64,000 nucleotides of DNA from Pleurodeles waltl (lineage: Eukaryota > Chordata > Amphibia > Caudata > Salamandridae), in the NCBI RefSeq assembly GCF_031143425.1, contig NC_090447.1, positions 21,983,426-22,047,425 of the forward strand, given 5' to 3'. The translations under genes were made by a program, and so were the position numbers. Shown here piece after piece: positions 31,515 to 43,300 of the stretch. Position 1 is the stretch's first letter. Every line of letters starts with the position of its first letter. The notes under the pieces are model-generated. The model was not told the DNA's origin and made no database searches. It worked only from the letters and a program-made list of their open reading frames with translations.

Positions 31515-34196
31515 ATGTCTGGCACAGGCCAAACTGTTGATCTGTCCAAACTTGCTTATGATTACCTTAGCTGGAAAGGAGCAAGGAGTCTCTGCATAGA
31601 TAGAGGTTTAAGTGTAGGGAAGAATCCCTCTAGAGAACTGTTGGTGAATATGCTTATTGAACAGGATAAGGCCAAAGCTGGCACAACTGTTGACAAGTTA
31701 GCTGATGGTTCCCACTCTGATTCTGGGGCACCCCTAGCAAAAGATGTGGGAGAGAATCTTCCTGGCCTGCCCATTAGCAGACAACCTAGCATAGTTGGTA
31801 ATGATGCAGAGTCACACCATACAGATAGTGTGGTCTCACATCACAGTAGGAGTAGGCATTCACATCATACAGATGGTGTGCTCTCACATTATACTGTTAG
31901 ACATCCTGTTAGGGTGCCATCTGTTAAGGACAGATCCCCTTCTGTTCATTCTCAGCATACTTCTGTTTCTAGGCATGTCCCTCCCACCCACCCTGATGAC
32001 AGAGTGTTAGAAAGGGAGCTCAATAGATTGAGAGTGGAGACATCCAGGCTGAAGCTCAAGAAGCAACAGCTGGATTTAGATAGGCAGTCTCTAGAGATAG
32101 AAAGAGAAAGACAGAAATTGGGTTTAGAAACCCATGGTGGCAGCAGCATTATTCCCCATAGTCATCCTGCAAAAGAGCATGATTCCAGGAATCTGCATAA
32201 GATAGTTCCCCCTTATAAGGAGGGGGATGAAATTAACAAGTGGTTTGCTGCACTTGAGAGGGCCTCTGTTGTACAGGATGTCCCTCAAAGGCAGTGGGCT
32301 GCTATCCTATGGCTATCATTTAGTGGAAAGGGTAGGGATAGGCTCCTTACTGTGAAAGAAAGTGATGCCAATAATTTTACAGTTCTTAAGAATGCACTCC
32401 TGGATGGTTATGGCTTAACCACTGAACAGTACAGGATGAAGTTCAGAGAGACCAAAAAGGAGTCTTCACAAGACTGGGTAGACTTTGTTGACCATTCAGT
32501 GAAGGCCTTGGAGGGGTGGTTACATGGCAGTAAAGTTACTGACTATGAAAGCCTGTATAACATAATCCTGAGAGAGCATATTCTTAATAATTGTGTGTCT
32601 GATTTGTTGCACCAGTATCTAGTGGACTCAGATCTGACCTCTCCCCAAGAATTGGGAAAGAAGGCAGACAAATGGGTCAGAACAAGAGTGAACAGAAAAG
32701 TTCATACAGGTGGTGACAAGGATGGCAAGAAGAAAGATGGTGAGAAATCTCAAGATAAGCATGGGGATAAGGGTAAAACCAAGGATCCCACTTCAAATCT
32801 TAAACACTCTTCAGGGGGTGGGGATAAAACAAATTCTTCCTCTTCTTCTCAACCTACACAATTTAAAAAGCCTTGGTGCTTTGTGTGTAAAAACAGAGGC
32901 CATAGGCCAGGGGAGAAGCCCTGTCCAGGTAAACCCCCTGAGCCTACCACCACTAATACATCAAGCTCTAGTGCCCCTAGCAGTAGTGGTACTAGTGGTG
33001 GGACTGCTGGCAACAGTCAAGTTAAGGGTGTAGTTGGGTTCACTTATGGGTCCATAATAGAAACTGGGGTAGTTAGTCCCAAGACAGTTTCTGTCACACC
33101 TAGTGGCATTGGCCTTGCCACACTGGCTGATTGTCCCCTTACAATGGATAAGTACAGGCAGACAGTTTCAATAAATGGTGTTGAGGCCTTGGCCTACAGG
33201 GACACAGGTGCCAGTATCACTTTGTTGACTGAAAACCTAGTGCATCCTGAACAACACATCATTGGACAACAGTATAAGATTATTGATGTCCATAACTCCA
33301 CTAAGTTTCTTCCCTTAGCTATAATTCAGTTTAGTTGGGGTGGAGTTACTGGCCCTAAGCAGGTGGTGGTATCACCTAGCTTACCTGTAGACTGTCTCTT
33401 AGGTAATGACCTAGAGGCCTCAGGTTGGGCTGATGTAGAGTTTTATGCCCATGCAGCCATGCTGGGCATCCCTGAGGAATTGTTCCCTCTCATTTCTACT
33501 GAAATGAAAAAGCAAAGGAGAGAAGGCCTGAAAACTCAGGATCCCTCTCAATCAACAGGTAAAAAGGGTATCACAGTATCCCCTAACCACCCTACCATTC
33601 AGGATACCATTCCTGTGGTGGGAGAAACCTCTCCTGGGGTGGCACCTGTTCCAAGGGAATCATCAGCTGGCAAAGTACCTCTCTGTGGGATAACTAACAC
33701 TGGTGAGAAAAAGAGCACCATTTTAGTTAACATGGAGCATCCCTCCAACCCTCCCAGAGAAACTTTAGTGCAGAAACCCTGCACTGCCTCACAACACTTA
33801 GGACAGCATCCCTGCCCTAGTGTGGCGCTCATAGGACAGCATCCCTGCCCTGCTCCAACTCAAGAGAAACAGCATCCCTGTTCTCTCTTCCAGCCATATG
33901 GACAAAGTTTTTGCCCAGCTATGGCTTTTCTGAGACAGCATCCCTGTCTGGCATTTCCATCACTACAAATAGGTTCTGTGGACAATTCCCACTGCTCTAA
34001 ACTAAAACTTACTGATAGAAACTCTGAAAATACATCTTCACATTGTTGCTTAGCTAAAAAACTTCAAACAGGGTGGTTTACATCCCCACAGGGAAGTAAC
34101 CATATAGTGGATGATAAAGGGAGTAACCAGTCTATTGCAGAGCTACTCTCTACTTATCACCACTTAGACAATAAAGTCTCAACTGGCCAAGGTTAG
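31515..34196 (+). CDS. Gag-protease polyprotein with Q-x-x-C repeat tail, unit A
   Basis: Structural Gag plus aspartic protease of a non-autonomous Ty3/Gypsy element, predicted to build particles and process itself. Order over 893 residues: SAP-like N-terminus (about 10-50, with RSLCIDRGLSVGKN); His-rich HHTD repeats (101-126); charged coiled coil (about 164-204); capsid-like region (about 228-392); Lys/Ser linker; zinc knuckle C455-x2-C458-x4-H463-x6-C470, longer than the usual CCHC spacing; protease with DTGAS at 563-567 and LLGNDLE at 628-634. Integrase, RT and RNase H are absent. Instead there are six 11-residue units starting Q-x-x-C (753-818) and a Cys/His-containing tail. The last residues (HLDN...G) match the end of the autonomous polyprotein. 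Start chosen by homology with the autonomous frame (both MSGTG) after a 272-bp leader. Confidence 0.85.
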   Translation: MSGTGQTVDLSKLAYDYLSWKGARSLCIDRGLSVGKNPSRELLVNMLIEQDKAKAGTTVDKLADGSHSDSGAPLAKDVGENLPGLPISRQPSIVGNDAESHHTDSVVSHHSRSRHSHHTDGVLSHYTVRHPVRVPSVKDRSPSVHSQHTSVSRHVPPTHPDDRVLERELNRLRVETSRLKLKKQQLDLDRQSLEIERERQKLGLETHGGSSIIPHSHPAKEHDSRNLHKIVPPYKEGDEINKWFAALERASVVQDVPQRQWAAILWLSFSGKGRDRLLTVKESDANNFTVLKNALLDGYGLTTEQYRMKFRETKKESSQDWVDFVDHSVKALEGWLHGSKVTDYESLYNIILREHILNNCVSDLLHQYLVDSDLTSPQELGKKADKWVRTRVNRKVHTGGDKDGKKKDGEKSQDKHGDKGKTKDPTSNLKHSSGGGDKTNSSSSSQPTQFKKPWCFVCKNRGHRPGEKPCPGKPPEPTTTNTSSSSAPSSSGTSGGTAGNSQVKGVVGFTYGSIIETGVVSPKTVSVTPSGIGLATLADCPLTMDKYRQTVSINGVEALAYRDTGASITLLTENLVHPEQHIIGQQYKIIDVHNSTKFLPLAIIQFSWGGVTGPKQVVVSPSLPVDCLLGNDLEASGWADVEFYAHAAMLGIPEELFPLISTEMKKQRREGLKTQDPSQSTGKKGITVSPNHPTIQDTIPVVGETSPGVAPVPRESSAGKVPLCGITNTGEKKSTILVNMEHPSNPPRETLVQKPCTASQHLGQHPCPSVALIGQHPCPAPTQEKQHPCSLFQPYGQSFCPAMAFLRQHPCLAFPSLQIGSVDNSHCSKLKLTDRNSENTSSHCCLAKKLQTGWFTSPQGSNHIVDDKGSNQSIAELLSTYHHLDNKVSTGQG
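33771..33968 (+). repeat. In-frame 33-bp x 6 minisatellite, unit A
   Basis: Six codon-phased 33-bp units encode 11-residue repeats whose starts read QKPC, QHPC, QHPC, QHPC, QSFC and QHPC. Equivalent positions are 51033-51230 (B), 57089-57286 (C) and 63146-63343 (D), with the same unit number in each. Confidence 0.85.
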
Positions 34197-34210
34197 CCTT
34201 ATTGTCCTTC

Positions 34211-34227
34211 GTTTGGGGGGGGGGTTG
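34211..34227 (+). promoter_or_regulatory. Polypurine tract, unit A
   Basis: A run of ten G (34215-34224) then TTG, directly before the next LTR. It is the second-strand primer site by position. It is unusual in being pure G. Confidence 0.75.
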
Positions 34228-37200
34228 TGTGAGAAAGTGGCCTCTTTCTAGCCTTGTTACTCCCACTTTTGGCCTGTTTGTGAGTGTATGTCAGGGTGTT
34301 TTCACTGTCTCACTGGGATCCTGCTGGCCAGGGCCCAGTGCTCATAGTGAAAACCATATGTTTTCAGTATGTTTGTTATGTGTCACTGGGACCCTGCTAG
34401 TCAGGACCCCAGTGCTCATAAGTTTGTTGGCTATATGTATGTGTTCCCTGTGTGGTGCCTAACTGTCTCACTGAGGCTCTGCTAACCAGAACCTCAGTGG
34501 TTATGCTCTCTCTGTACAAATTGTCACTAACAGGCTAGTGACCAATTTTACCAATTTACATTGGCTTACTGGAACACCCTTATAATTCCCTAGTATATGG
34601 TACTGAGGTACCCAGGGTATTGGGGTTCCAGGAGATCCCTATGGGCTGCAGCATTTCTTTTGCCACCCATAGGGAGCTCTGACAAATACTACACAGGCCT
34701 GCCACTGCAGCCTGAGTGAAATAATGCACACATTATTTCACAGCCATTTTCACTGCACTTAAGTAACTTATAAGTCACCTATATGTCTAACCTTTACCTG
34801 GTAAAGGTTAGGTGCAAAGTTACTTAGTGTGAGGGCACCCTGGCACTAGCCAAGGTGCCCCCACATTGTTCAGGGTAAATTCCCCTGACTTTGTGAGTGC
34901 GGGGACACCATTACATGCGTGTACTACTCATAGGTCACTACCTATGTGTAGCTTCACAATGGTAACTCCGAATATGGCCATGTAACATGTCTATGATCAT
35001 GGAATTGCCCCCTCTATGCCATCCTGGCATAGTTGGCACAATCCCATGCTCCCAGTGGTCTGTGGCACAGACCCTGGTACTGTCAAACTGCCTTTTCAGG
35101 GGTTTCACTGCAGCTGCTGCCAACCCCACAGACAGGCTTCTGCCCTCCTGGGGTCCAGCCAGGCCTGGCCCAGGATGGCAGAACAAAGGACTTCCTCAGA
35201 GAGGGGGTGTTACACCCTCTCCCTTTGGAAAATGGTGTGAAGGCAGGGGAGGAGTAGCCTCCCCCAGCCTCTGGAAATGCTTTCTTGGGCACAGATGTGC
35301 CCAATTCTGCATAAGCCAGTCTACACCGGTTCAGGGACCCCTCAGCCCTGCTTAGGCGTGAAACTGGACAAAGGAAAGGGGAGTGACCACTTCCCTGACC
35401 TGTACCTCCCCTGGGAGGTGCCCAGAGCTCCTCCAGTGTGCTCCAGACCTCTGCCATCTTGGAAACAGAGGTGCTGCTGGCACACTGGACTGCTCTGAGT
35501 GGCCAGTGCCAGCAGGTGACGTCAGAGACTCCTTCTGATAGGCTCCTTCAGGTGTTGCTAGCCTATCCTCTCTCCTAAGTAGCCAAACCCTCTTTTCTGG
35601 CTATTTAGGGTCTCTGCTTTGGGGAATTCCTTAGATAACGAATGCAAGAGCTCATCAGAGTTCCTCTGCATCTCTCTCTTCACCTTCTGCCAAGGAATCG
35701 ACTGCTGACCGCGCTGGAAGCCTGCAAAACTGCAAAACTGCAACAAAGTAGCTAAGACGTCTACTGCGACCTTGTAACGCTGATCCTGCCGCCTTCTCGA
35801 CTGTTTTCCTGGTGGTGCATCCTGTGGGGGTAGTCTGCCTCCTCTCTGCATCAGAAGCTGCGAAGAAATCTCCCGTGGGTTGACGGAATCTTCCCCCTGC
35901 AACCGCAGGCACCAAAAAGCTGCATGACTGGTCCCTTGGGTCTCCTCTCACGACGAACGAGCGAGGTCCCTCGAATCCAGCAACACTGTCCAAGTAACCC
36001 CCACGGTCCAGTGACTCTTCAGTCCAAGTTTGGTGGAGTTAAGTCCTTGCCTCCCTACGCCAGACTGCATTGTTGGAAACCGCGACTTTTGCAACTACTC
36101 CGGCCTCTGTGCACTTCCGGCGGAAATCCTTTGTGCACAGCCAAGCCTGGGTCCACGGCACTCTAACCTGCATTGCACGACTTTCTAAGTTGGTCTCCGG
36201 CGACGTGGGACTCCTTTGTGCAACTTCGGGTGAGCACCGTTTCACTCTTCTTCGTAGTGCCTGTTCTGGCACTTCTGCGGGTGCTGCCTGCTTCGGAGAG
36301 GGCTCCTTGTCTTGCTCGATGCCCCCTCTGTCCCCAGACGAAATTGGCGACATCCTGGTCTATCCTGGGCCACAGCAGCATCCAAAAATGCTAACCGCAC
36401 GACTTGCAGCTAGCAAGGCTTGTTGGCATCCTTTCGGCGGGAAAACACTTTTGCACGACTCTCCACGGCGTGGGGGATCCATCCTCCAAAGGGGAAGTCT
36501 CTAGCCCTTGTCGTTCCTGCAGAATCCTCAGCTTCTTCTGTCCAGTAGAACCTTCTTTGCACCCACAGCTGGCATTTCCTGGGCATCTGCCCATCTCCGA
36601 CTTGCTTGTGACTTTTGGACTTGGTCCCCTTGTTCCACAGGTACCCTCGACTGGAAATCCATCGTTGTTGCATTGCTGGTTTGTGTCTTTCCGGCAGAAT
36701 TCCCCTATCACGACTTCTATGTCCTTTGGGGAACTTTAGTGCACTTTGCACTCACTTTTCAGGGTCTTGGGGTGGGGTATTTTTCTAACCCTTACTATTT
36801 TCTAATAGTCCCAGCGACCCTCTACAAGGTCACATAGGTTTGGGGTCCATTCGTGGTTTGCATTCCACTTTTGGAGTATATGGTTTGTGTTGCCCCTATC
36901 CCTATGTGCTTCCATTGCATCCTATTGTAACTATACATTGTTTGCACTGTTTTCTAAGACTATACTGCATATTTTTGGTATTGTGTACATTTATCTTGTG
37001 TATATTTGCTATCCTCATACTGAGGGTACTCACTGAGATACTTTTGGCATATTGTCATAAAAATAAAGTACCTTTATGTTTAGTATATCTGTGTATTGTG
37101 TTTTCTTATGATATTGTGCATATGGCATTAGTGGTACTGTAGTAGCTTCACACGTCTCCTAGTTCAGCCTAAGCTGCTCTGCTAAGCTACCATTATCTAT

Positions 37201-37299
37201 CAGCCTAAGCTGCTAGACACCCTATACACTAATAAGGGATAACTGGGCCTGGTGCAAGTACCCCTTGGTACTCACTACAAGCCAGTCCAGCCTCCTACA
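34228..37299 (+). mobile_element. LTR B (3072 bp)
   Basis: Same ends as LTR A. CRE-like site at 35517-35524, AATAAA at 37062-37067. The donor-like site is mutated (GGAGTTAAGT near 36037), and one arm of the 12-bp hairpin near 34925 carries a mismatch (CTACTCATAGGT). Confidence 0.9.
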
Positions 37300-37300
37300 T

Positions 37301-37320
37301 TGGTTGTGCAGCGGTGGGAT
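37301..37320 (+). promoter_or_regulatory. Primer-binding site, unit B
   Basis: Identical to that of unit A. It is separated from its gag frame by the nested element inserted at 37404. Confidence 0.5.
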
Positions 37321-37398
37321 AAGTGCTTTGAGACTACTTACCACTCTTGACATTGTACTTTTCATAAGAGAAAAATATACAAAACAAGTTCAGTGTAT

Positions 37399-37403
37399 GT
37401 ACA
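37399..37403. other. Target-site duplication of the nested element (left)
   Basis: GTACA, repeated at 48614-48618 on the other side. The uninterrupted copies have a single GTACA here, inside the palindrome TATGTACATA. Confidence 0.95.
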
Positions 37404-40358
37404 TGTAGGAGGCTGGACTGGCTTGTAGTGAGTACCAAGGGGTACTTGCACCTTGCACCAGGCCCAGTTATCCCTTATTAGTGTATAGGGTGTCTAGCAG
37501 CTTAGGCTGATAGATAATGGTAGCTTAGCAAAGCAGCTCAGGCTGAACTAGGAGACGTGTGAAGCTACTACAGTACCACTTAGTGTCATATGCACAATAT
37601 CATAAGAAAACACAATACACAGTTAAGTATCTTAGAGTGTACCCTCAGTGAGAGGATAGGAAATATACACAAGATATATATACACAATAGCAAAAATATG
37701 CAGTATAGTCTTAGAAAACAGTGCAAACAATGTATAGTTACAATAGGATGCAATGGGGAAACATAGGGATAGGGGCAACACAAACCATATACTCCAGAAG
37801 TGGAATGCGAACCACGAATGGACCCCAAACCTATGTGACCTTGTAGAGAGGGTCGCTGGGACTATTAGAAAATAGTGAGAGTTAGAAAAATAACCCTCCC
37901 CAAGACCCTGAAAAGTGAGTGCAAAGTGCACCAAAGTTCCCCTAAGGACAAAATAGTCGTGTTAGAGGGAAAATGCAAGGAAAACACAAATCAGCAATGC
38001 AACAACGATGGATTCCTGACTGAGGGTACCTGTGGAACAAGGGGACCAAGTCCAAAAGTCACAAGCAGCTCGGAGATGGGCAGATGCCCAAGAAATGCCA
38101 GCGGTTGGTGCAAAGAAGCTCTTACTAGGCTGAAGAACTGTGAATACTGCAGGAACGACAAGGGCTAGAGACTTCCCCTTTGGAGGATGGATCCCCCACG
38201 CCTTGGAGAGTCGTGCAGAAGTGTTTTCCCGCCGGATGGACGCGAACAAGCCTTGCTACACGCAAATCGTGCGTTTGGCGTTTTTGGACGCTGCTGGGGC
38301 CCAGGAGGGACCAGGAGGTCGCAAATTGGACCTGCAGAGAGAGGGGACGTCGAGCAAGACAAAGAGCCCTCAATGAAGCAGGTAGCACCCGGAGAAGTGC
38401 CAGAAACAGGCACTACGAGGATGCGTGAAACGGTGCTCGCCGAAGTTGCACAAGGGAGTCCCACGTCGCCGGAGACCAACTTAGAAAGTCGTGCAATGCA
38501 GGTTAGAGTGCCGTGGACCCAGGCTTGGCTGTGCACGAAGGATTTCCGCCGGAAGTGCACAGGGGCCGGAGAAGCTTGCAAAGTCGCGGTTCCCGTCAAT
38601 GCAGCCCAGCGAGGTGAGGCAAGCACTTACCTCCACCAAACTTGGGCTGAAGAGTCACTGGACTGTGGGGGTCACTTGGACGGTGTCGCTGGATTCGAGG
38701 GACCTCGCTCGTCGTGCTGAGAGGAGACCCAAGGGACCGGTAATGCAGCTTTTTGGTGCCGGCGGTTGCAGGGGGAAGATTCCGTCGACCCACGGGAGAT
38801 TTCTTCGGAGCTTCTGGTGCATAGGGGAGGCAGACTACCCCCACAGCATGCACAAGCAGGAAAACAGTCGAGAAGGCGGCAGGATCAGCGTTACAGAGTT
38901 GCAGTAGTCGTCTTTGCTACTATGTTGCAGGTTTGCAGGCTTCCAGCGCGGTCAGCGGTCGATTCCTTATCAGAAGGTGAAGAGGGAGATGCAGAGGAAC
39001 TCGGCTGAGCTCATGCATTCGTTATCTAAAGTTTCCCCAGAGACAGAGACCCTAAATAGCCAGAAAAGAGGGTTTGGCTACCTAGGAGAGAGGAAAGGCT
39101 ACTAACACCTGAAGGAGCCTATCACAAGGAGTCTCTGACGTCACCTGGTGGCACTGGCCACTCAGAGCAGTCCAGTGTGCCAGCAGCACCTCTGTTTCCA
39201 AGATGGCAGAGGTCTGGAGCACACTGGAGGAGCTCTGGTCACCTCCCAGGGGAGGTGCAGGTCAGGGGAGTGGTCACTCCCCTTTCCTTTGTCCAGTTTC
39301 GCGCCAGAGCAGGGGCTAAGGGGTCCCTGAACCGGTGTAGACTGGCTTATGCAGAATTGGGCACATCTGTGCCCAACAAAGCATTTCCAGAGGCTGGGGG
39401 AGGCTACTCCTCCCCTGCCTTCACACCATTTTCCAAAGGGAGAGGGTGTCACACCCTCTCTCAGAGGAAGTTCTTTGTTCTGCCATCCTGGGCCAGGCCT
39501 GGCTGGACCCCAGGAGGGCAGCTGCCTGTCTGAGGGGTTGGCAGCAGCAGCAGCTGCAGAGAAACCCCAGGAAGGGCAGTCTGGCAGTACCAGGGTCTGT
39601 GCTACAGACCACTGGGATCATGGAATTGTACCAACAATGCCAGGATGGCATAGAGGGGGCAATTCCATGATCATAGACATGTTACATGGCCATATTCGGA
39701 GTTACCATGGTGAAGCTACATATAGGTGTTGACCTATATGTAGTGCACGCGTGTAATGGTGTCCCCGCACTCACAAAGTTCAGTGAATTGGCTCTGAACA
39801 ATGTGGGGGCACCTTGGCTAGTGCCAGGGTGCCCTCACACTAAGTAACTTTGCACCTAACCTTTACCAGGTAAAGGTTAGACATATAGGTGACTTATAAG
39901 TTACTTAAGTGCAGTGTAAAATGGCTGTGAAATAACGTGGACGTTATTTCACTCAGGCTGCAGTGGCAGGCCTGTGTAAGAATTGTCAGAGCTCCCTATG
40001 GGTGGCAAAAGAAATGCTGCAGCCCATAGGGATCTCCTGGAACCCCAATACCCTGGGTACCTTAGTACCATATACTAGGGAATTATAAGGGTGTTCCAGT
40101 AAGCCAATGTAAATTGGTAAAAATGGTCACTAGCCTGTTAGTGACAATTTAGAAAGAAATGAGAGAGCATAACCACTGAGGTTCTGATTAGCAGAGCCTC
40201 AGTGAGACAGTTAGTCACTACACAGGTAACACATTCAGGCACACTTATGAGCACTGGGGCCCTGGGTTACCAGGGTCCCAGTGACACATACAACTAAAAC
40301 AACATATATACAGTGAAAAATGGGGGTAACATGCCAGGCAAGATGGTACTTTCCTACA
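37404..40358 (-). mobile_element. 3' LTR of the autonomous element, poly(A) signal deleted
   Basis: 2955 bp. Relative to the 5' LTR it lacks 42 bp corresponding to 45841-45882, which contain the AATAAA signal, and has a 2-bp AG insertion near 37848. CRE-like octamer at 39136-39143. Hairpins at 39716-39743 and 39927-39952. Confidence 0.9.
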
Positions 40359-40361
40359 CAA

Positions 40362-40371
40362 CCCCCCCCCC
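40362..40371 (-). promoter_or_regulatory. Polypurine tract of the autonomous element
   Basis: Ten G on the minus strand followed by TTG and the 3' LTR, the same layout as in the non-autonomous units. Confidence 0.75.
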
Positions 40372-40389
40372 AAACGAAGGACAATAAGA

Positions 40390-43300
40390 CTAGCCATTAC
40401 CTGATGAGTCTTCATTGTCTAAGTGGAAATATCTGGAGAGTCCATCTGCATTGGAGTGGCTACTCCCAGGTCTATGTTCCACTGTATAGTCCATTCCCTG
40501 TAGGGATATGGACCACCTCAACAATTTAGGATTTTCACCTTTCATTTGTTTTAGCCAAAGTAGAGGTTTGTGGTCTGTCTGAACAATGAAGTGAGTGCCA
40601 AACAAGTATGGCCTCAACTTCTTCAGAGCCCAGACCACAGCAAAGGCCTCCCTCTCAATGGCAGACCAACGCTTTTCTCTAGGGGTCAACCTCCTACTAA
40701 TAAAAGCAACAGGTTGATCCTGGCCCTCAGAATTAAGTTGTGATAGGACTGCCCCTACTCCTAATTCAGATGCATCAGTTTGGACATAGAATTTTTTAGA
40801 GTAACAAGGGCTTTTCAGGACAGGTGCAGAGCACATGGCCTGCTTCAGCTCCTCAAAAGCTTTCTGACAGTTTGCTGTCCATAATACCTTTTTAGGCATT
40901 TTCTTGGATGTGAGGTCATTAAGAGGGGCTGCAATGGAGCCATAGTTCTTAATGAACCTCCTGTAATACCCAGTGAGGCCTAGGAAGGCTCTCACCTGAG
41001 TCTGAGTGGTAGGGGGAACCCAATCAATAATAGTTTGGATTTTCCCCTGCAGTGGTGCAATCTGTTCTCCACCAACAAGGTGTCCCAGATAAACCACTTT
41101 ACCCTGCCCTATCTGGCACTTTGAAGCCTTGATAGTGAGGCCTGCCTTTTGCAGAGCCTCCAAAACTTTCCATAGGTGGACCAGGTGATCATCCCAGCTG
41201 GAGCTAAAGACAGCTATATCATCCAAATATGCTGCACTGAAAGCTTCCAGCCCTTGCAGGACTGTGTTCACCAACCTCTGAAAAGTGGCAGGTGCATTTT
41301 TCAAACCAAAAGGCATTACAGTAAACTGGTAATGTCCTCCAATGGTAGAAAATGCAGTCTTAGGTTTAGCATCTTCTGACAATTTGATCTGCCAATACCC
41401 TGCAGTCAAATCAAAAGTGCTTAGATACTTGGCAGATGCCAGTGTATCTATGAGCTCATCTGCCCTGGGTATAGGGTGAGCATCAGTTTTGGTTACCAAG
41501 TTGAGACCTCTATAGTCTACACAAAACCGCATTTCTTTCTTTCCATCTTTAGAATTGGGTTTTGGTACCAGTACCACAGGAGAAGCCCATGGACTGTCAG
41601 AGTGCTCAACCACTCCTAGTTCCAACATTTTCTGAACTTCTTGCTTTATGCAGTCCCTGACATGGTCAGGCTGCCTATAGATCTTACTTTTGACAGGTAA
41701 ACTGTCTCCAGTATCTATAGTGTGCTCACACCAAGAAGTGGTGCCTGGCACAATGGAGAAGAGTTCTGAAAATTGTCCTAGGAGATTTATGCAATTATCT
41801 TTCTGCTCAGCAGTAAGACAATCAGCCAAAACTACACCTTCCACAAGAGCATCTTGTTCTGTGGAAGAGAAGAGATCAGGTAGAGGATCACTGTCTTCTT
41901 CCTGTCCCTCATCTGTTGCCATGAGCAGGGTGAGATCAGCCCTGTCATAGTAGGGTTTCAGGCGGTTGACATGGAGCACCCTAAGGGGACTCCTGGCAGT
42001 GCCTAAGTCAACCAAGTAGGTGACTTCACCCTTCTTTTCAACAATTGTGTGGGGTCCACTCCATTTATCTTGGAGTGCTCTTGGGGCCACAGGCTCCAAG
42101 ACCCACACTTTCTGCCCTGGTTGGTACTGAACCAAAACAGCCTTCTGATCATGCCATTGCTTCTGGAGCTCTTGGCTGGCCTGAAGGTTTTTACTGGCCT
42201 TTTTCATGTGCTCAGCCATCCTTGATCTGAGGCCAAGTACATAATCCACAATATCCTGCTTAGGAGTTTTTAAAGGTTGTTCCCAACCCTCCTTTACAAG
42301 TGTGAGTGGACCCCTAACAGGGTGTCCAAAAAGAAGTTCAAAGGGGCTGAAGCCCACTCCTTTCTGGGGTACCTCCCTGTAGGCAAAAAGGAGGCATGGT
42401 AGAAGGATATCCCATCTCCTGCGGAGTTTTTCAGGGAGTCCCATAATCATGCCTTTGAGAGTTTTATTAAATCTCTCCACCAGTCCATTTGTTTGTGGAT
42501 GATAGGGTGTTGTGAACTTGTAAGTTACACCACACTCCTTCCACATGGCCTTTAAGTATGCAGACATGAAATTGCTTCCTCTGTCTGATACTACTTCCTT
42601 TGGGAAGCCCACCCTGGAAAATATTCCCAGGAGGGCCTTTGCCACTGCAGGAGCTGTAGTGGTCCTTAAAGGAATAGCTTCAGGATATCTTGTGGCATGG
42701 TCCACTACCACCAAGATAAACCTATTGCCTGAAGCAGTAGGAGGGTCAAGGGGGCCAACTATGTCAACCCCTACCCTTTCAAAGGGAACCCCAACCACAG
42801 GCAGTGGGATAAGGGGTGCCTTTGGAGTGCCACCTGTCTTGCCACTGGCTTGACAGGTTTCACAGGACTTACAAAATTCTTTTGTGTCCTCAGACATCCT
42901 AGGCCAATGAAACAGTGGTACCAATCTGTCCCAAGTTTTCATTTGACCCAGGTGCCCAGCTAAGGGAATGTCATGTGCCAGTGTTAGGAGGAACTTTCTG
43001 TACTCCTGAGGAATCACTAATCTCCTGGCAGCTCCAGGTTTAGGATCCCTATGCTCAGTGTACAAGAGGTTGTCTTCCCAGTAAACTCTGTGTGAGTCAC
43101 TGACATCCCCATTAGCCTGTTTGACAGCTTGCTGTCTGAGACCCTCTAATGTGGGACAGGTTTGCTGTGCCACACTCAGCTCCTCTCTGGCAGGCCCCCC
43201 TTCACCCAAAAGCTCAGCAGTGTCTGCTTCCAGCTCCTCTGGTGTAGGTTCTGCACAGGGAGGGAATTCTTCTTCCTCAGAAGTAGAATCCACTGTAGAG

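Noticed and set aside
31515..34196. Gag-protease frame as a domesticated host gene
   Set aside because: Tempting because it stays open in three copies, but it sits between LTRs with primer site and polypurine tract in a tandem array. Recent amplification explains the open frames.
35083..35457. 124-codon antisense frame (MAEVWSTLEELW...) repeated in every LTR
   Set aside because: Present in all copies because the LTRs are near-identical. It crosses several hairpins, and the matching autonomous LTR frame (39177-39533) diverges at its ends.
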